Shown one piece after another: positions 6,740 to 14,450 of a stretch of DNA of 28,723 bases. Within the stretch, counting starts at the first letter, position 1. Each line of letters starts with the position of its first letter. The DNA lies in assembly GCF_938002845.1 (NCBI RefSeq), contig NZ_CALKZP010000033.1:1-28723 (forward strand), given 5' to 3'. The stretch is from an uncultured Campylobacter sp. GTDB lineage: Bacteria > Campylobacterota > Campylobacteria > Campylobacterales > Campylobacteraceae. The position numbers and the translations under genes were made by a program. The notes under the pieces are model-generated. The model was not told the DNA's origin, ran no database searches, and was given only the letters and a program-made list of their open reading frames with translations.

Positions 6740-9661
6740 TTATGCTCTTTCTAGTCTGCAAAGACCGGCGTTAAATTCCGAAATTTGCGTATTTATGTCA
6801 AAGCCGTAGTTCGTAATCGTATTTGAGCTCTCGCCTCTGATATATGGCTTAGTGCCCTCAGGATAGCGGTCGCTTAGATCCTCGCCCTGGAAAATTCCCG
6901 CGAAGTTATACGGCATAACAATACGATCAGGCGTTACGGCGTGCGAATAGATGCACTTGACTTTGATCTTCGTGCCTTGCGGCGAATGAATCCACATCAT
7001 CTCGCCATCTTTGATACCTTTATCAGCGGCAAGCTTAGGATTTACGTGCGCGAACATCTCCGGAGTAATCGCCGAAAGATACTTGCTCGTGCGCTCGATC
7101 ATGCCCGCACCGCTTAAATTTACGAGCCTTAGCGAGCTTACGATAGTAGGGAAGTCCTTGCTCCAATCCTGCTTTTTCTGCTCGGAGATAAATCTAGTAA
7201 ATACGCGGAAATTTCGTTTTTGATCCGCAAAGGTCGGATATTTCTCCACCAAATCCCATCTAGGCGAGTGGATCGGTTCGCGATGCTTTGGAATTTGATC
7301 CGCAAACTGCCAAACCTTCGCTCTTGCTCTTGCGTTTCCGCAAGGACAAATTCCAAACTCGCGGCATTTTTTAGCGATAATGCCACTATAATCGGTACTC
7401 CACGTAGGCCCCATCTTGGCTTTTTCATCCTCGCTTAGCGTAATGCCTAAAACCTGTTCGATATTTGCTTTTGTAATCTCCGCATGACCGCCTTGAATTT
7501 TTGATCCCGGAAGTGTAATGCTCTCGTCGGCTAGCTGCGAAACGCCGTCGTGCTCTAAGCCGAAGCGGTTTCTAAATCCCATACCGCCGTCGGCATAAGG
7601 CTTAGTTACGTCGTAAAGAATCGGCGTGCCCGGGTGTTGCGTATCCCAGCAAGGCCATGGAAGTCCGTAGTATTCGCCCTCTACTTCGCCGCCTATGCCG
7701 CGCAGGGTATCGGGATCAAATAGATGCCAGTTTTTCTGCTGTCTGCGAAATCTAGCTGCGGTGCGTCCGTTATTTCCAATACTTTGAGTATTGCGTGCGA
7801 TCTCATCGGTAGCGTCGTCAGGCCAAACAAAATCGTCTTTAACCTGCTTAAGCTCGCCATCAACGATGCCCATCTTCATGCCGCGAACGTATTCGTCGTA
7901 AAAGCCGAATTTTTTCGCGAATAAAAACATTACCTCCTGATCCTCTTTGCTCTCAAATAGAGGCTTAACAATCTGAGTTCTCCACTGGCCGCTGCGGTTT
8001 GTAGCGCTTAGATGGCCTTCGCTCTCAAACTGCGTAGCTACCGGCAAAACATAAATTCCATCCGGTCTATCGTTTAGAATCGCTACTTCGTTTAAGAACG
8101 GCTCGGCGACTACCAGCATATCGATCTTACCTAATGCTTCTTGAGTCTCTCGAACGTGAGCCATAGAAGTAATTCCTGTGCCTTGCACCCAAAGAACGCG
8201 GACATTGCCACTACTTAAAACGGGCTCATTTTTCAAAACACCCTGCCACCATTTAGATAGCGAAAAGCCCTTTTCGTTGCGCCAGTTTATCACATCTTGC
8301 TCGATGCTCGGATCGTAGTGGAAATACTCGGTAAAATTCGTACCAGGCACTTTTTCACCCTGCTTTTCGTGCGGCTGCTTAGTAGAGACGGCAAATCTTT
8401 TAATAAACTGCTCGTAATCTACGCCCCAGCCCTTGCAGAAGTGCTTCCAAGCGTTATCGGCTAGTCCGTAATACGCAGGTAAGCTATCGGAGAGATTGCA
8501 CATATCGGTAGCGCCCTGAACATTATCATGGCCTCGAAGGATGTTGCAGCCACCGCCCGGCTTGCCCATATTGCCTAGTATGAGCTGCAAAAGAGCCAAA
8601 ATTCTAGTATTAGAACTTCCGATCGAGTGCTGCGTAATGCCTAGAGCCCAGCATAAAGTAGCGGGCTTTGTGGTAGCGAACATCCTCGTAAATTCTATCA
8701 GCTCCTCTTCTTTGCAGCCGGTGACATTGGCTACCTCTTTAGGATCCCACTTCTCAGCTTCGGCTCTAATCTCCTCTACAGCGTAGGTTCTGGTTTTTAT
8801 TAGCTCCTTATCTTCCCAGCCGTTTTTAAAGATTAGATGCAGCATTCCGTACACAAACGCTATATCGGTTCCCGGACGAATTCTAATATACATATCGGCC
8901 TTAGCTGCAGTTCTAGTAAAATTTGGATCAACTACAACGATTTTCGCGCCGTTTCTATCACGAGCCTGAAGAGCGTGCTTCATAGCTCCCACTGGATTTG
9001 CAACCGCAGAATTCGCACCTATGAAAAGGATCATTTTAGAATTTTTCGCCATATCACCTACGTGATTTGTCATAGCTCCATAACCCCAAGTATTCGCCAC
9101 ACCGGCGACTGTTGCGCTATGTCAAATTCTGGCTACGTGGTCGTTGCTGTTCGTACCCCAGAAGGCTGCAAATTTTCTAAAATAATATGCCTGCTCGTTG
9201 CAAAATTTAGCCGAACCCAGAAATACCACACTATCTGGACCGTCCTCTTTGCGGACTTGAAGCATTTTATCGCCGATTTCGTTAACGGCTTGCTCCCAAC
9301 TTATGCGCTCCCACTTGCCGCCAACCTTTTTGAGCGGATATTTAAGACGCATTTTAGATTTGGTTAGATCGATTTGATCGATTCCCTTACAGCAGTGACT
9401 GCCCTGCGAGATCGGGTGATCTACTGCCATATCTTGGCGAATCCAGGTATTGGTGCTCTCATCCACTTGAGCCTCGATACCACAGCCTACGGAACAGATC
9501 GAACATATCGTTCGCTTCATAACGGAACCTGGAAATGGGTTTTTGATCTCTTGCTCAGTAGCAGCTCTTAGCGTATTATTTTCGCCAAACGCAGCTACGC
9601 TGCTCGCTCCTAAAGCGGCGAGTTTCAAAAACGATCTCCTTCCGATCGCATTCTCACTCAT
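6740..9661 (-). CDS. fdhA: Formate dehydrogenase catalytic subunit, selenocysteine-containing
   Basis: A 973-residue molybdopterin oxidoreductase that oxidises formate to CO2 in the periplasm. The N-terminus has a Tat signal (RRSFLK, residues 8-13). A [4Fe-4S] site follows, with C53, C56, C60 and C90/C91. An in-frame TGA at 9122-9124 encodes residue 180 as selenocysteine. The surrounding residues, HVARI-U-HSATVAGVANTWG, are the classic active-site context of selenocysteine formate dehydrogenases, and the frame is open on both sides. The rest shows the molybdenum-dinucleotide-binding domains and the C-terminal aspartate-decarboxylase-like fold (GEMMWIHSPQG). AGGAG precedes the ATG. The gene lies between fdhX and fdhB, with selA and selB nearby. 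Automatic gene finders would split it into two pieces at 9122. Confidence 0.97.
9095..9124 (-). promoter_or_regulatory. Bacterial SECIS element of fdhA
   Basis: Just after the UGA (9122-9124) the mRNA can form a hairpin with stem CGCC/GGCG (9104-9107 with 9095-9098) and loop GGUGU (9099-9103). It begins 14 bases after the UGA. An apical G-G-U is typical of the SelB-bound hairpin in fdhF-type mRNAs. It recruits the SelB-GTP-Sec-tRNA complex. Confidence 0.8.
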
Positions 9662-9671
9662 GAAAATTCTC

Positions 9672-9869
9672 CTAGTAAGCTACTTTATAGTATTTTTTCC
9701 ACGCTTCACTCTCCCAGTAAAGCACCTCTTTTTTCGGTGATTTGCCACGAACGGTATCGCCATAGTCCTGCTCGCTTTTCGCTAGAGCCTGAGACGCGGC
9801 AACGCCCACGGCACCTACTGCGCCGATTTTTAGAGATTTTTTAAGAAAATCCCTGCGTTTGTTCTCCAT
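9672..9869 (-). CDS. fdhX: Formate dehydrogenase region Tat-target protein (FdhX type)
   Basis: A 65-residue protein with a Tat signal (KRRDFLKKSLKIGAVGAVGVAASQALA) and a very short mature part ending ESEAWKKYYKVAY. It matches the small family described as 'formate dehydrogenase region TAT target' (TIGR02811, from memory), always found just before fdhA. Its role is unclear; it may help maturation or stability of the enzyme. AAAGGA precedes the ATG, and the stop lies 10 bases before fdhA. It is the first gene of the fdhXAB unit, directly below a promoter and operator-like palindrome. Confidence 0.85.
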   Translation of the reverse strand: MENKRRDFLKKSLKIGAVGAVGVAASQALAKSEQDYGDTVRGKSPKKEVLYWESEAWKKYYKVAY

Positions 9870-9905
9870 GGTTTTCCTTTGTGAAGAAATCGCTTTAAAT
9901 CTTTT

Positions 9906-9925
9906 ATTGTAGTAACGCCTGTTAC
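9906..9925 (-). promoter_or_regulatory. fdhX -10 box with adjoining TAAC-N4-GTTA palindrome
   Basis: Read leftward, a palindrome GTAAC-N4-GTTAC (9912-9925) is followed directly by TACAAT (9906-9911), a good -10 box. TAAC-N4-GTTA has the shape of Crp/Fnr-family half-sites in Campylobacter (the NssR consensus is TTAAC-N4-GTTAA, from memory). With this -10 the site would centre near -20, which would suit repression better than activation. Confidence 0.5.
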
Positions 9926-10030
9926 AGGATTTAAGTCTAATGAATTATAACGAAAAGGCAGTGAGATGGAAATTAAATTTTAAGTTACTTTTTAAATTTT
10001 ATTTAAAATTAAAAATATAAAGTTCTAACT

Positions 10031-10062
10031 AAAAAACTACTCGCAAAACTAGAGTTTGCAAG
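10031..10062 (-). terminator. Rho-independent terminator after the TorD-like gene
   Basis: On the leftward transcript, CUUGCAAA (10055-10062) pairs with UUUGCGAG (10040-10047), with one G-U pair and a seven-base loop. Six U residues (10031-10036) follow shortly after. It separates the ferredoxin/TorD unit from the fdhX promoter. Confidence 0.7.
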
Positions 10063-10118
10063 TTTAAAATTTAACCGAAATTCTGCTTTCGCGTTAAGAT
10101 TTCCGTTAAAAATTTTAT

Positions 10119-10991
10119 TTATAAATCCAGATTAAAAATATCTTCCGGATTGGTAAATTTATTTTGATAGCCGCCTTTTTTGATCGCTTCTTTAACGACG
10201 CTGCGATCTTTCTTTTGCGGAGCGGCAAGCGCTAAAAGCGAGCGTTCTAGCGCAAAAAAGCTTCTCATTAATGCGCCTAATGATTTGAAAAAATCCGCCC
10301 GCACATGCCCGCACAAAAGCTCGCTAAACTCATCCACAAAGCTGTTGGTGACATTCGTAAAAAGCTCTAACGCCAGCGTTTCGCCGTCTTGCGCACCGAT
10401 GAAATTTTTAGCGTATTGCGCGCTCGCAGTATTTTTACCATCCTGCGGGCCTGTAAAATTTTTACTGCCATGCGAATCTACAGAATTTTTTCCGTCTTGC
10501 ACCGTCAAGCTCGCGCTATTCGTAAAATTTTGCTCGTTTGCCACGGAATTTTGTCCGTTTAAAACTGCGCTGTATTTTGCAGCCGCGTCGCGCAGCAGAG
10601 TCGAATGCAGGTAAAAAATAAATCCCACATAATCCTCGCACTCCTTGCAAAGCTCCATATTGCGACGAAATTTACTCTTTTTTAGCACGTCGATTACCGC
10701 GACACGCATACGTCCATCGTCGCGTCCCTCGTCGTAGAAGCTCGCACTCATCGGCACATTGGCGTATGAAAAATCAAAAAGCACGGAATTTTGCTCGCTT
10801 TTAAACGCCGCAAAGTCGAATTTCGCTAAATTTTGAAATTCCGCCTCATCACTAGGCACGATGGGTGAGCTGCGCAAAAACTCCAGCTGCTGCTGCCAGC
10901 ACTTAAATTTCGTATCTGTTTCATAGAAAAAAAACGGAATTGCAAAAAATTCGTAGTAGTAGCTTCTTGCTTGAAGTAGATTCGCATCCAT
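10119..10991 (-). CDS. TorD-family chaperone for formate dehydrogenase, with repeat insert
   Basis: A 290-residue, mostly helical cytoplasmic protein. The N-terminus (LLQARSYYYEFFAIPFFF) and the middle (SASFYDEGRDDG, then a helix with CKECEDYVGFIFYLHSTLLRD) match the all-helical TorD/NarJ-type chaperones that bind Tat signals and guide molybdoenzyme assembly. About 65 residues of Asn/Gln/Ser/Gly-rich repeat (roughly residues 148-205) interrupt the domain between two helices; without it the length is near the family norm. The C-terminus EDIFNLDL is preceded by a basic stretch (KKGGYQNKFTNP). The ATG overlaps the polyferredoxin stop by one base (TAATG), so translation is coupled. Its position next to fdhXAB points to FdhA as client. 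That is an inference, though a strong one. Confidence 0.8.
   Translation of the reverse strand: MDANLLQARSYYYEFFAIPFFFYETDTKFKCWQQQLEFLRSSPIVPSDEAEFQNLAKFDFAAFKSEQNSVLFDFSYANVPMSASFYDEGRDDGRMRVAVIDVLKKSKFRRNMELCKECEDYVGFIFYLHSTLLRDAAAKYSAVLNGQNSVANEQNFTNSASLTVQDGKNSVDSHGSKNFTGPQDGKNTASAQYAKNFIGAQDGETLALELFTNVTNSFVDEFSELLCGHVRADFFKSLGALMRSFFALERSLLALAAPQKKDRSVVKEAIKKGGYQNKFTNPEDIFNLDL
10402..10552. repeat. Degenerate 27-bp tandem repeats in the TorD-like gene
   Basis: AATTTT-type words have T-runs starting at 10405, 10432, 10459 and 10486 (exact 27-base steps), then at 10528 and 10549. Each 27-bp unit encodes nine residues of the pattern KN-x(6)-G/A (KNFTGPQDG, KNTASAQYA, KNFIGAQDG). All steps keep the frame. 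Confidence 0.85.
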
Positions 10992-12673
10992 TACATTGCC
11001 CCTTTTCTAGCATCTTCTATCTGTTTTTTTATCATTATTTTCGCTTTACAATCGCCGCAGCAAAAAAGTGTCTTCATCTTTTCAGGCTCGTTTGCAAAAT
11101 GCGCGCCCATCATCTCCGCGATCTTCATCACGGCTTTGCTCGTCGCAAATTCCTTACCGCACTCGATGCACTTAAAAAGCTCATCTTTGGCTAGCATTTT
11201 GTAATTAAAAAATCCCGGCTCAAGCTCCACGCCGCAAGGCTGAAGCTCGATCGTATCCTTTTCGGCGCAGCTTAACACGCAGTAGTTGCACGTCGTGCAA
11301 AGCGAAGCGTTGAGCTTAATCGAATTGTCGCTATTGTCGGCATACAGCGCACCGGTATTACAGGCGCCCACGCAGCTAAGGCATAGCGTGCAGCTTGCTT
11401 CGTTTATGTTTACTTTGCCAAATTTTAGCAACTCTCCGCTTTTTACAGCGCCGAAGCTGCCCTCGCCAACCATCGCGCTTACGCGTTTGGAAAAAATTTC
11501 TTTCTTGCTAAGACCCTGTTCGTTTAAGCTAAACGCCCAGGACTGAGAGCTTTGCGCCCACTTTAGCACCTCTTGCAGCTCGGTTAAATTTCGCGCTAAA
11601 AATACCGCGTCCTTGCCGTAGATCGCGCGCGAAATTCCATTGATGAGCTCCGCCGCCTCGCGCGTGCCCTCGCCCACGTCTGCGCCGTAAACGATCACGC
11701 TCGAGCCGCTTTCCTGCATAGCGCTTAGCAAATTTACCTCATCTATTTGCTTGCTTCCAAAAATTCCAAACGGCAGCACGCCGCACGGAAGCTGCACTGC
11801 AGGTGCGGATGCGATTTCGCTCTCTGCGATGAGAAGCGGAATTTTGCCTGCATAGAGCTTTGCGATCTCGCCAAATACTCTTTGGGGCAGCTTGGCAAAT
11901 TTCAGCGCGCCGCTAGGGCAGACGCTCACGCACGCGCCGCAACCGACGCAGTCGATGTGCGAAAATACTAGCTCGCGCTTTTCGTCGTTTTTCAAAATCG
12001 CCACTGTGGGGCAGACTTCGACGCATTTTGCGCACAGCTCATTTCGCCTGCCCTGATACTGGCAGATCGCGGGATCGAAGATCGTGGAATTCTTATAATG
12101 ATAAACCGGGCTTTTGGAATTTAAAATTTCTAAAATTTCATCGTCTTTTAGCCCCGAGATCTCGTAGCAGCCGCTTTGTCGTAGCTGATAGGGCGCTGCG
12201 CCGCTAATCAAGAAAAAATCCGCCTCGGTCTCAACCTCATCCCGCTCGCTTAAAATCGTAACCGCAAGATCGCCAATCTCGCCGTAGACGAACTTTATCT
12301 CGGCCCTGCTTAACGCGATCACCTTAAATCCATGCCGCCTAAGTAGCCCCACAAGCTCCTCTCGCGGCTCATCACAGGCGAGAATTACGTTTTTGCCGAT
12401 GGGCTTTTGATAGTCGCTATCTAGCGCACCGTCAAAGGCGATATCTTTGGCGCGATACAAAATATCTACGTTTTTAGCGATTTGTAGCGGCTCATCTACG
12501 GAATTTCCTATATAAAAATTTATCTCGGGCGCATAAATTTGTGCTTTTAATTTCGGCGAATTCGCAACGATAAATTCCTCATTTTTCGCCCCCTCTTCAT
12601 CGCCGCAAATTTCGATATCGTCGCTTAAGACGACATCCTTTAGCCCCGCGGCGTAAAATCCATGTTCTTTCAT
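10991..12673 (-). CDS. 4Fe-4S polyferredoxin, formate dehydrogenase-associated
   Basis: A 560-residue cytoplasmic protein with several iron-sulfur motifs. A cysteine group in NELCAKCVEVCP is followed by CVGCGACVSVCP, CTLCLSCVGAC and CTTCNYCVLSC, the last three being C-x2-C-x2-C-x3-C. The C-terminus carries a CxxC...CxxC pair (CIECGKEF, FCCGDC) like a zinc or rubredoxin-type knuckle. The N-terminal 190 residues have no cysteine cluster and look like a nucleotide- or ligand-binding alpha/beta fold. Genes of this kind precede the TorD-like gene in Campylobacterota fdh clusters. A role in electron transfer or cofactor insertion during enzyme maturation is plausible but not shown. AGGA lies seven bases before the ATG. 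It diverges from selA. Confidence 0.8.
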   Translation of the reverse strand: MKEHGFYAAGLKDVVLSDDIEICGDEEGAKNEEFIVANSPKLKAQIYAPEINFYIGNSVDEPLQIAKNVDILYRAKDIAFDGALDSDYQKPIGKNVILACDEPREELVGLLRRHGFKVIALSRAEIKFVYGEIGDLAVTILSERDEVETEADFFLISGAAPYQLRQSGCYEISGLKDDEILEILNSKSPVYHYKNSTIFDPAICQYQGRRNELCAKCVEVCPTVAILKNDEKRELVFSHIDCVGCGACVSVCPSGALKFAKLPQRVFGEIAKLYAGKIPLLIAESEIASAPAVQLPCGVLPFGIFGSKQIDEVNLLSAMQESGSSVIVYGADVGEGTREAAELINGISRAIYGKDAVFLARNLTELQEVLKWAQSSQSWAFSLNEQGLSKKEIFSKRVSAMVGEGSFGAVKSGELLKFGKVNINEASCTLCLSCVGACNTGALYADNSDNSIKLNASLCTTCNYCVLSCAEKDTIELQPCGVELEPGFFNYKMLAKDELFKCIECGKEFATSKAVMKIAEMMGAHFANEPEKMKTLFCCGDCKAKIMIKKQIEDARKGAM

Positions 12674-12804
12674 AATCTATCCTAAATTGATAATTAGGCG
12701 GGTTTTACTCTTATTTTCTAAACAGCTTTTAAATTCTGCGCTTAAAGTAAATCGAATTTAAATTAATAATTCTATAGATAAAGCAAAATCAAAGCTTTAA
12801 ATGA

Positions 12805-12810
12805 TAAAAT
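12805..12810 (+). promoter_or_regulatory. -10 box (GATAAAAT) for selA-selB
   Basis: TAAAAT preceded by GA, 30 bases before the selA ATG, in the divergent region shared with the polyferredoxin gene. No -35 is clear. Confidence 0.5.
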
Positions 12811-12839
12811 CGCCTAAATTTTAAGGCATCGGGGTCGCA

Positions 12840-14450
12840 ATGCAACGAATCAAACTACCTAAAATCGACAAAATCGCAAACGCGCGAGAGTTTCAAAACT
12901 GCCTCCGCCCGCAAATCATCAAAATCGCGCAAGAGCTCATCCGACAGGAGCGCGAAAAGGCGCTACAAGGAGGCGCGGTCGCAAGCGAAAGCGAGATCAT
13001 CGCACGCATCAAATCGCGCTACGAAAAATTTCAAAATCTAAACCTCAAACCGCTCATCAACGCAACCGGCGTCGTGCTACACACAAACTTCGGCCGCAGC
13101 GTCATCAGTGCCGAAATTTTAGCCCGCGCGCAAAAGATCGTCACCTCGTATTCAAATTTAGAATACGACCTATCCGAGGGCGCGCGCGGCAACAGATACG
13201 ACTATATAGCGCTTTTGTGCAGCGAGCTCTTCGGCGCGCAGGACGCGCTCGTGGTCAATAACAACGCTGCGGCGGTATTTTTGGTGCTAAATACCTTCGC
13301 GCGCGGACGCGAAGTCGTGGTAAGCCGCGGCGAGCTAGTCGAGATCGGAGGGAGCTTTCGAGTAAGCGAAGTGATGGCAAACTCGGGCGCAAAGCTTGTG
13401 GAGATCGGCACTACGAACAAAACCAAGCCGGAAGATTACGAAGAGGCGATCAATGAAAACACGGTGATCTTGATGAAGGTGCACCGCTCAAATTTTAAAA
13501 TTTCAGGCTTCAGCTCTAGCGTAAGCGCTACGGAAGTTGCGGCTTTGGCGCGAAAAGCGACGCGCAAAAAAGAGGAATTTTTAACGCTTAGAGCGGCAAG
13601 CTTTAAAAATTTAGCGGATCTTTGCGGCGGCTCGTCGGATACGACGGGCGAAATTTTAAATTCCGCGGCGAATGGTTTAAGCTTAGCTGCAGCTTCTGCA
13701 AATTCTTTAAATTTAAAAAGCGACGAGCCGTCCACAAATAACGAGTGTTTTCATAAAGACAGCACGGGCGAAATTTCCGCTAAAGCTTCTAAAATTTGCC
13801 CTGCAAAATTTAGCATGAAAAAAGAGGAAAGCTTTAACGAGATCATCGATTACTACGATCTTGGAAGCGGCTATGCAAGCGAGCTGGGATTTAGGCTCGG
13901 CAAAAGCGAGCCCTCTATTTTTGAGCTTTTAAAAAGCGGCGTGCGGCTGCTTAGCTTTAGCGGCGACAAGCTTTTCGGCTCCGTGCAGTGCGGCATCATC
14001 CTAGGAGATCGCGAGCTCATCGCTCGCCTGCGTAAAAACCAGCTACTGCGAATGCTGCGCGTGGACAAGATCACGCTAAGCCTGCTTGCCGAGACGATCA
14101 AGGCTTATATAAATAAAGAATTTCACCTCATCACGACGATAGATCAGATCCATCTTAGCCTGGATGAGCTGCGTGAGCGAGCGGAGTTAGTGCAATCGCG
14201 CATCAGCGTAAAATCGCAGATCGTGCCTACTACCACCTTCGTAGGCGGCGGCACGATGCCCGGCGCCTCCTACCCTAGCGTCGCGCTTGCGATACTTGAC
14301 GGCGCAGATCCGCAGAGCACGCAGGCAAAATTTCGCGCTGAGGGTATAATCGGACGGATCGAGCAGGACAGATTTTTGCTCGATTTCAGATCGATTTTAA
14401 AAAGCGACTTGCAAGATTTAATAAAGAAGATCGGAGAAATTTATGAATAG
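12840..14450 (+). CDS. selA: L-seryl-tRNA(Sec) selenium transferase, with an 84-residue insert
   Basis: A 536-residue PLP enzyme that converts Ser-tRNA(Sec) to Sec-tRNA(Sec) using selenophosphate. Family marks are TGVVLHTNFGRS near residue 80, NNNAAAVFL, DLGSG just after the insert, and the PLP lysine K377 in SFSGDKLFG. The usual SelA length is about 450 residues. Here residues 243-326 form an extra low-complexity block placed just before the DLGSG strand, between two copies of KKEE. Removing 84 residues gives 452 and puts the lysine at 293, close to the E. coli position. The ATG has only a weak ribosome site (CGGGGT). It is followed by selB with an eight-base overlap. Confidence 0.95.
   Translation: MQRIKLPKIDKIANAREFQNCLRPQIIKIAQELIRQEREKALQGGAVASESEIIARIKSRYEKFQNLNLKPLINATGVVLHTNFGRSVISAEILARAQKIVTSYSNLEYDLSEGARGNRYDYIALLCSELFGAQDALVVNNNAAAVFLVLNTFARGREVVVSRGELVEIGGSFRVSEVMANSGAKLVEIGTTNKTKPEDYEEAINENTVILMKVHRSNFKISGFSSSVSATEVAALARKATRKKEEFLTLRAASFKNLADLCGGSSDTTGEILNSAANGLSLAAASANSLNLKSDEPSTNNECFHKDSTGEISAKASKICPAKFSMKKEESFNEIIDYYDLGSGYASELGFRLGKSEPSIFELLKSGVRLLSFSGDKLFGSVQCGIILGDRELIARLRKNQLLRMLRVDKITLSLLAETIKAYINKEFHLITTIDQIHLSLDELRERAELVQSRISVKSQIVPTTTFVGGGTMPGASYPSVALAILDGADPQSTQAKFRAEGIIGRIEQDRFLLDFRSILKSDLQDLIKKIGEIYE
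13566..13829. repeat. 12-bp direct repeats bounding the selA insert
   Basis: AAAAAAGAGGAA occurs at 13566-13577 and again at 13818-13829, exactly 252 bases (84 codons) apart and in the same frame. The copies mark the ends of the block that normal SelA proteins lack. Confidence 0.8.

Noticed and set aside
6740..9100. Treating the fdhA pieces on either side of 9122 as two genes or a pseudogene
   Set aside because: The stop is a TGA in the exact selenocysteine context, with a SECIS hairpin and selA/selB nearby.
8837..9367. Rightward 176-codon frame across the fdhA selenocysteine site
   Set aside because: It is antisense to fdhA, whose reading through UGA is strongly conserved; the peptide looks random.
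10402..10552. 27-bp repeats as a CRISPR array
   Set aside because: The units are degenerate and in-frame within a coding sequence, there are no spacers of constant length, and no cas genes are present.
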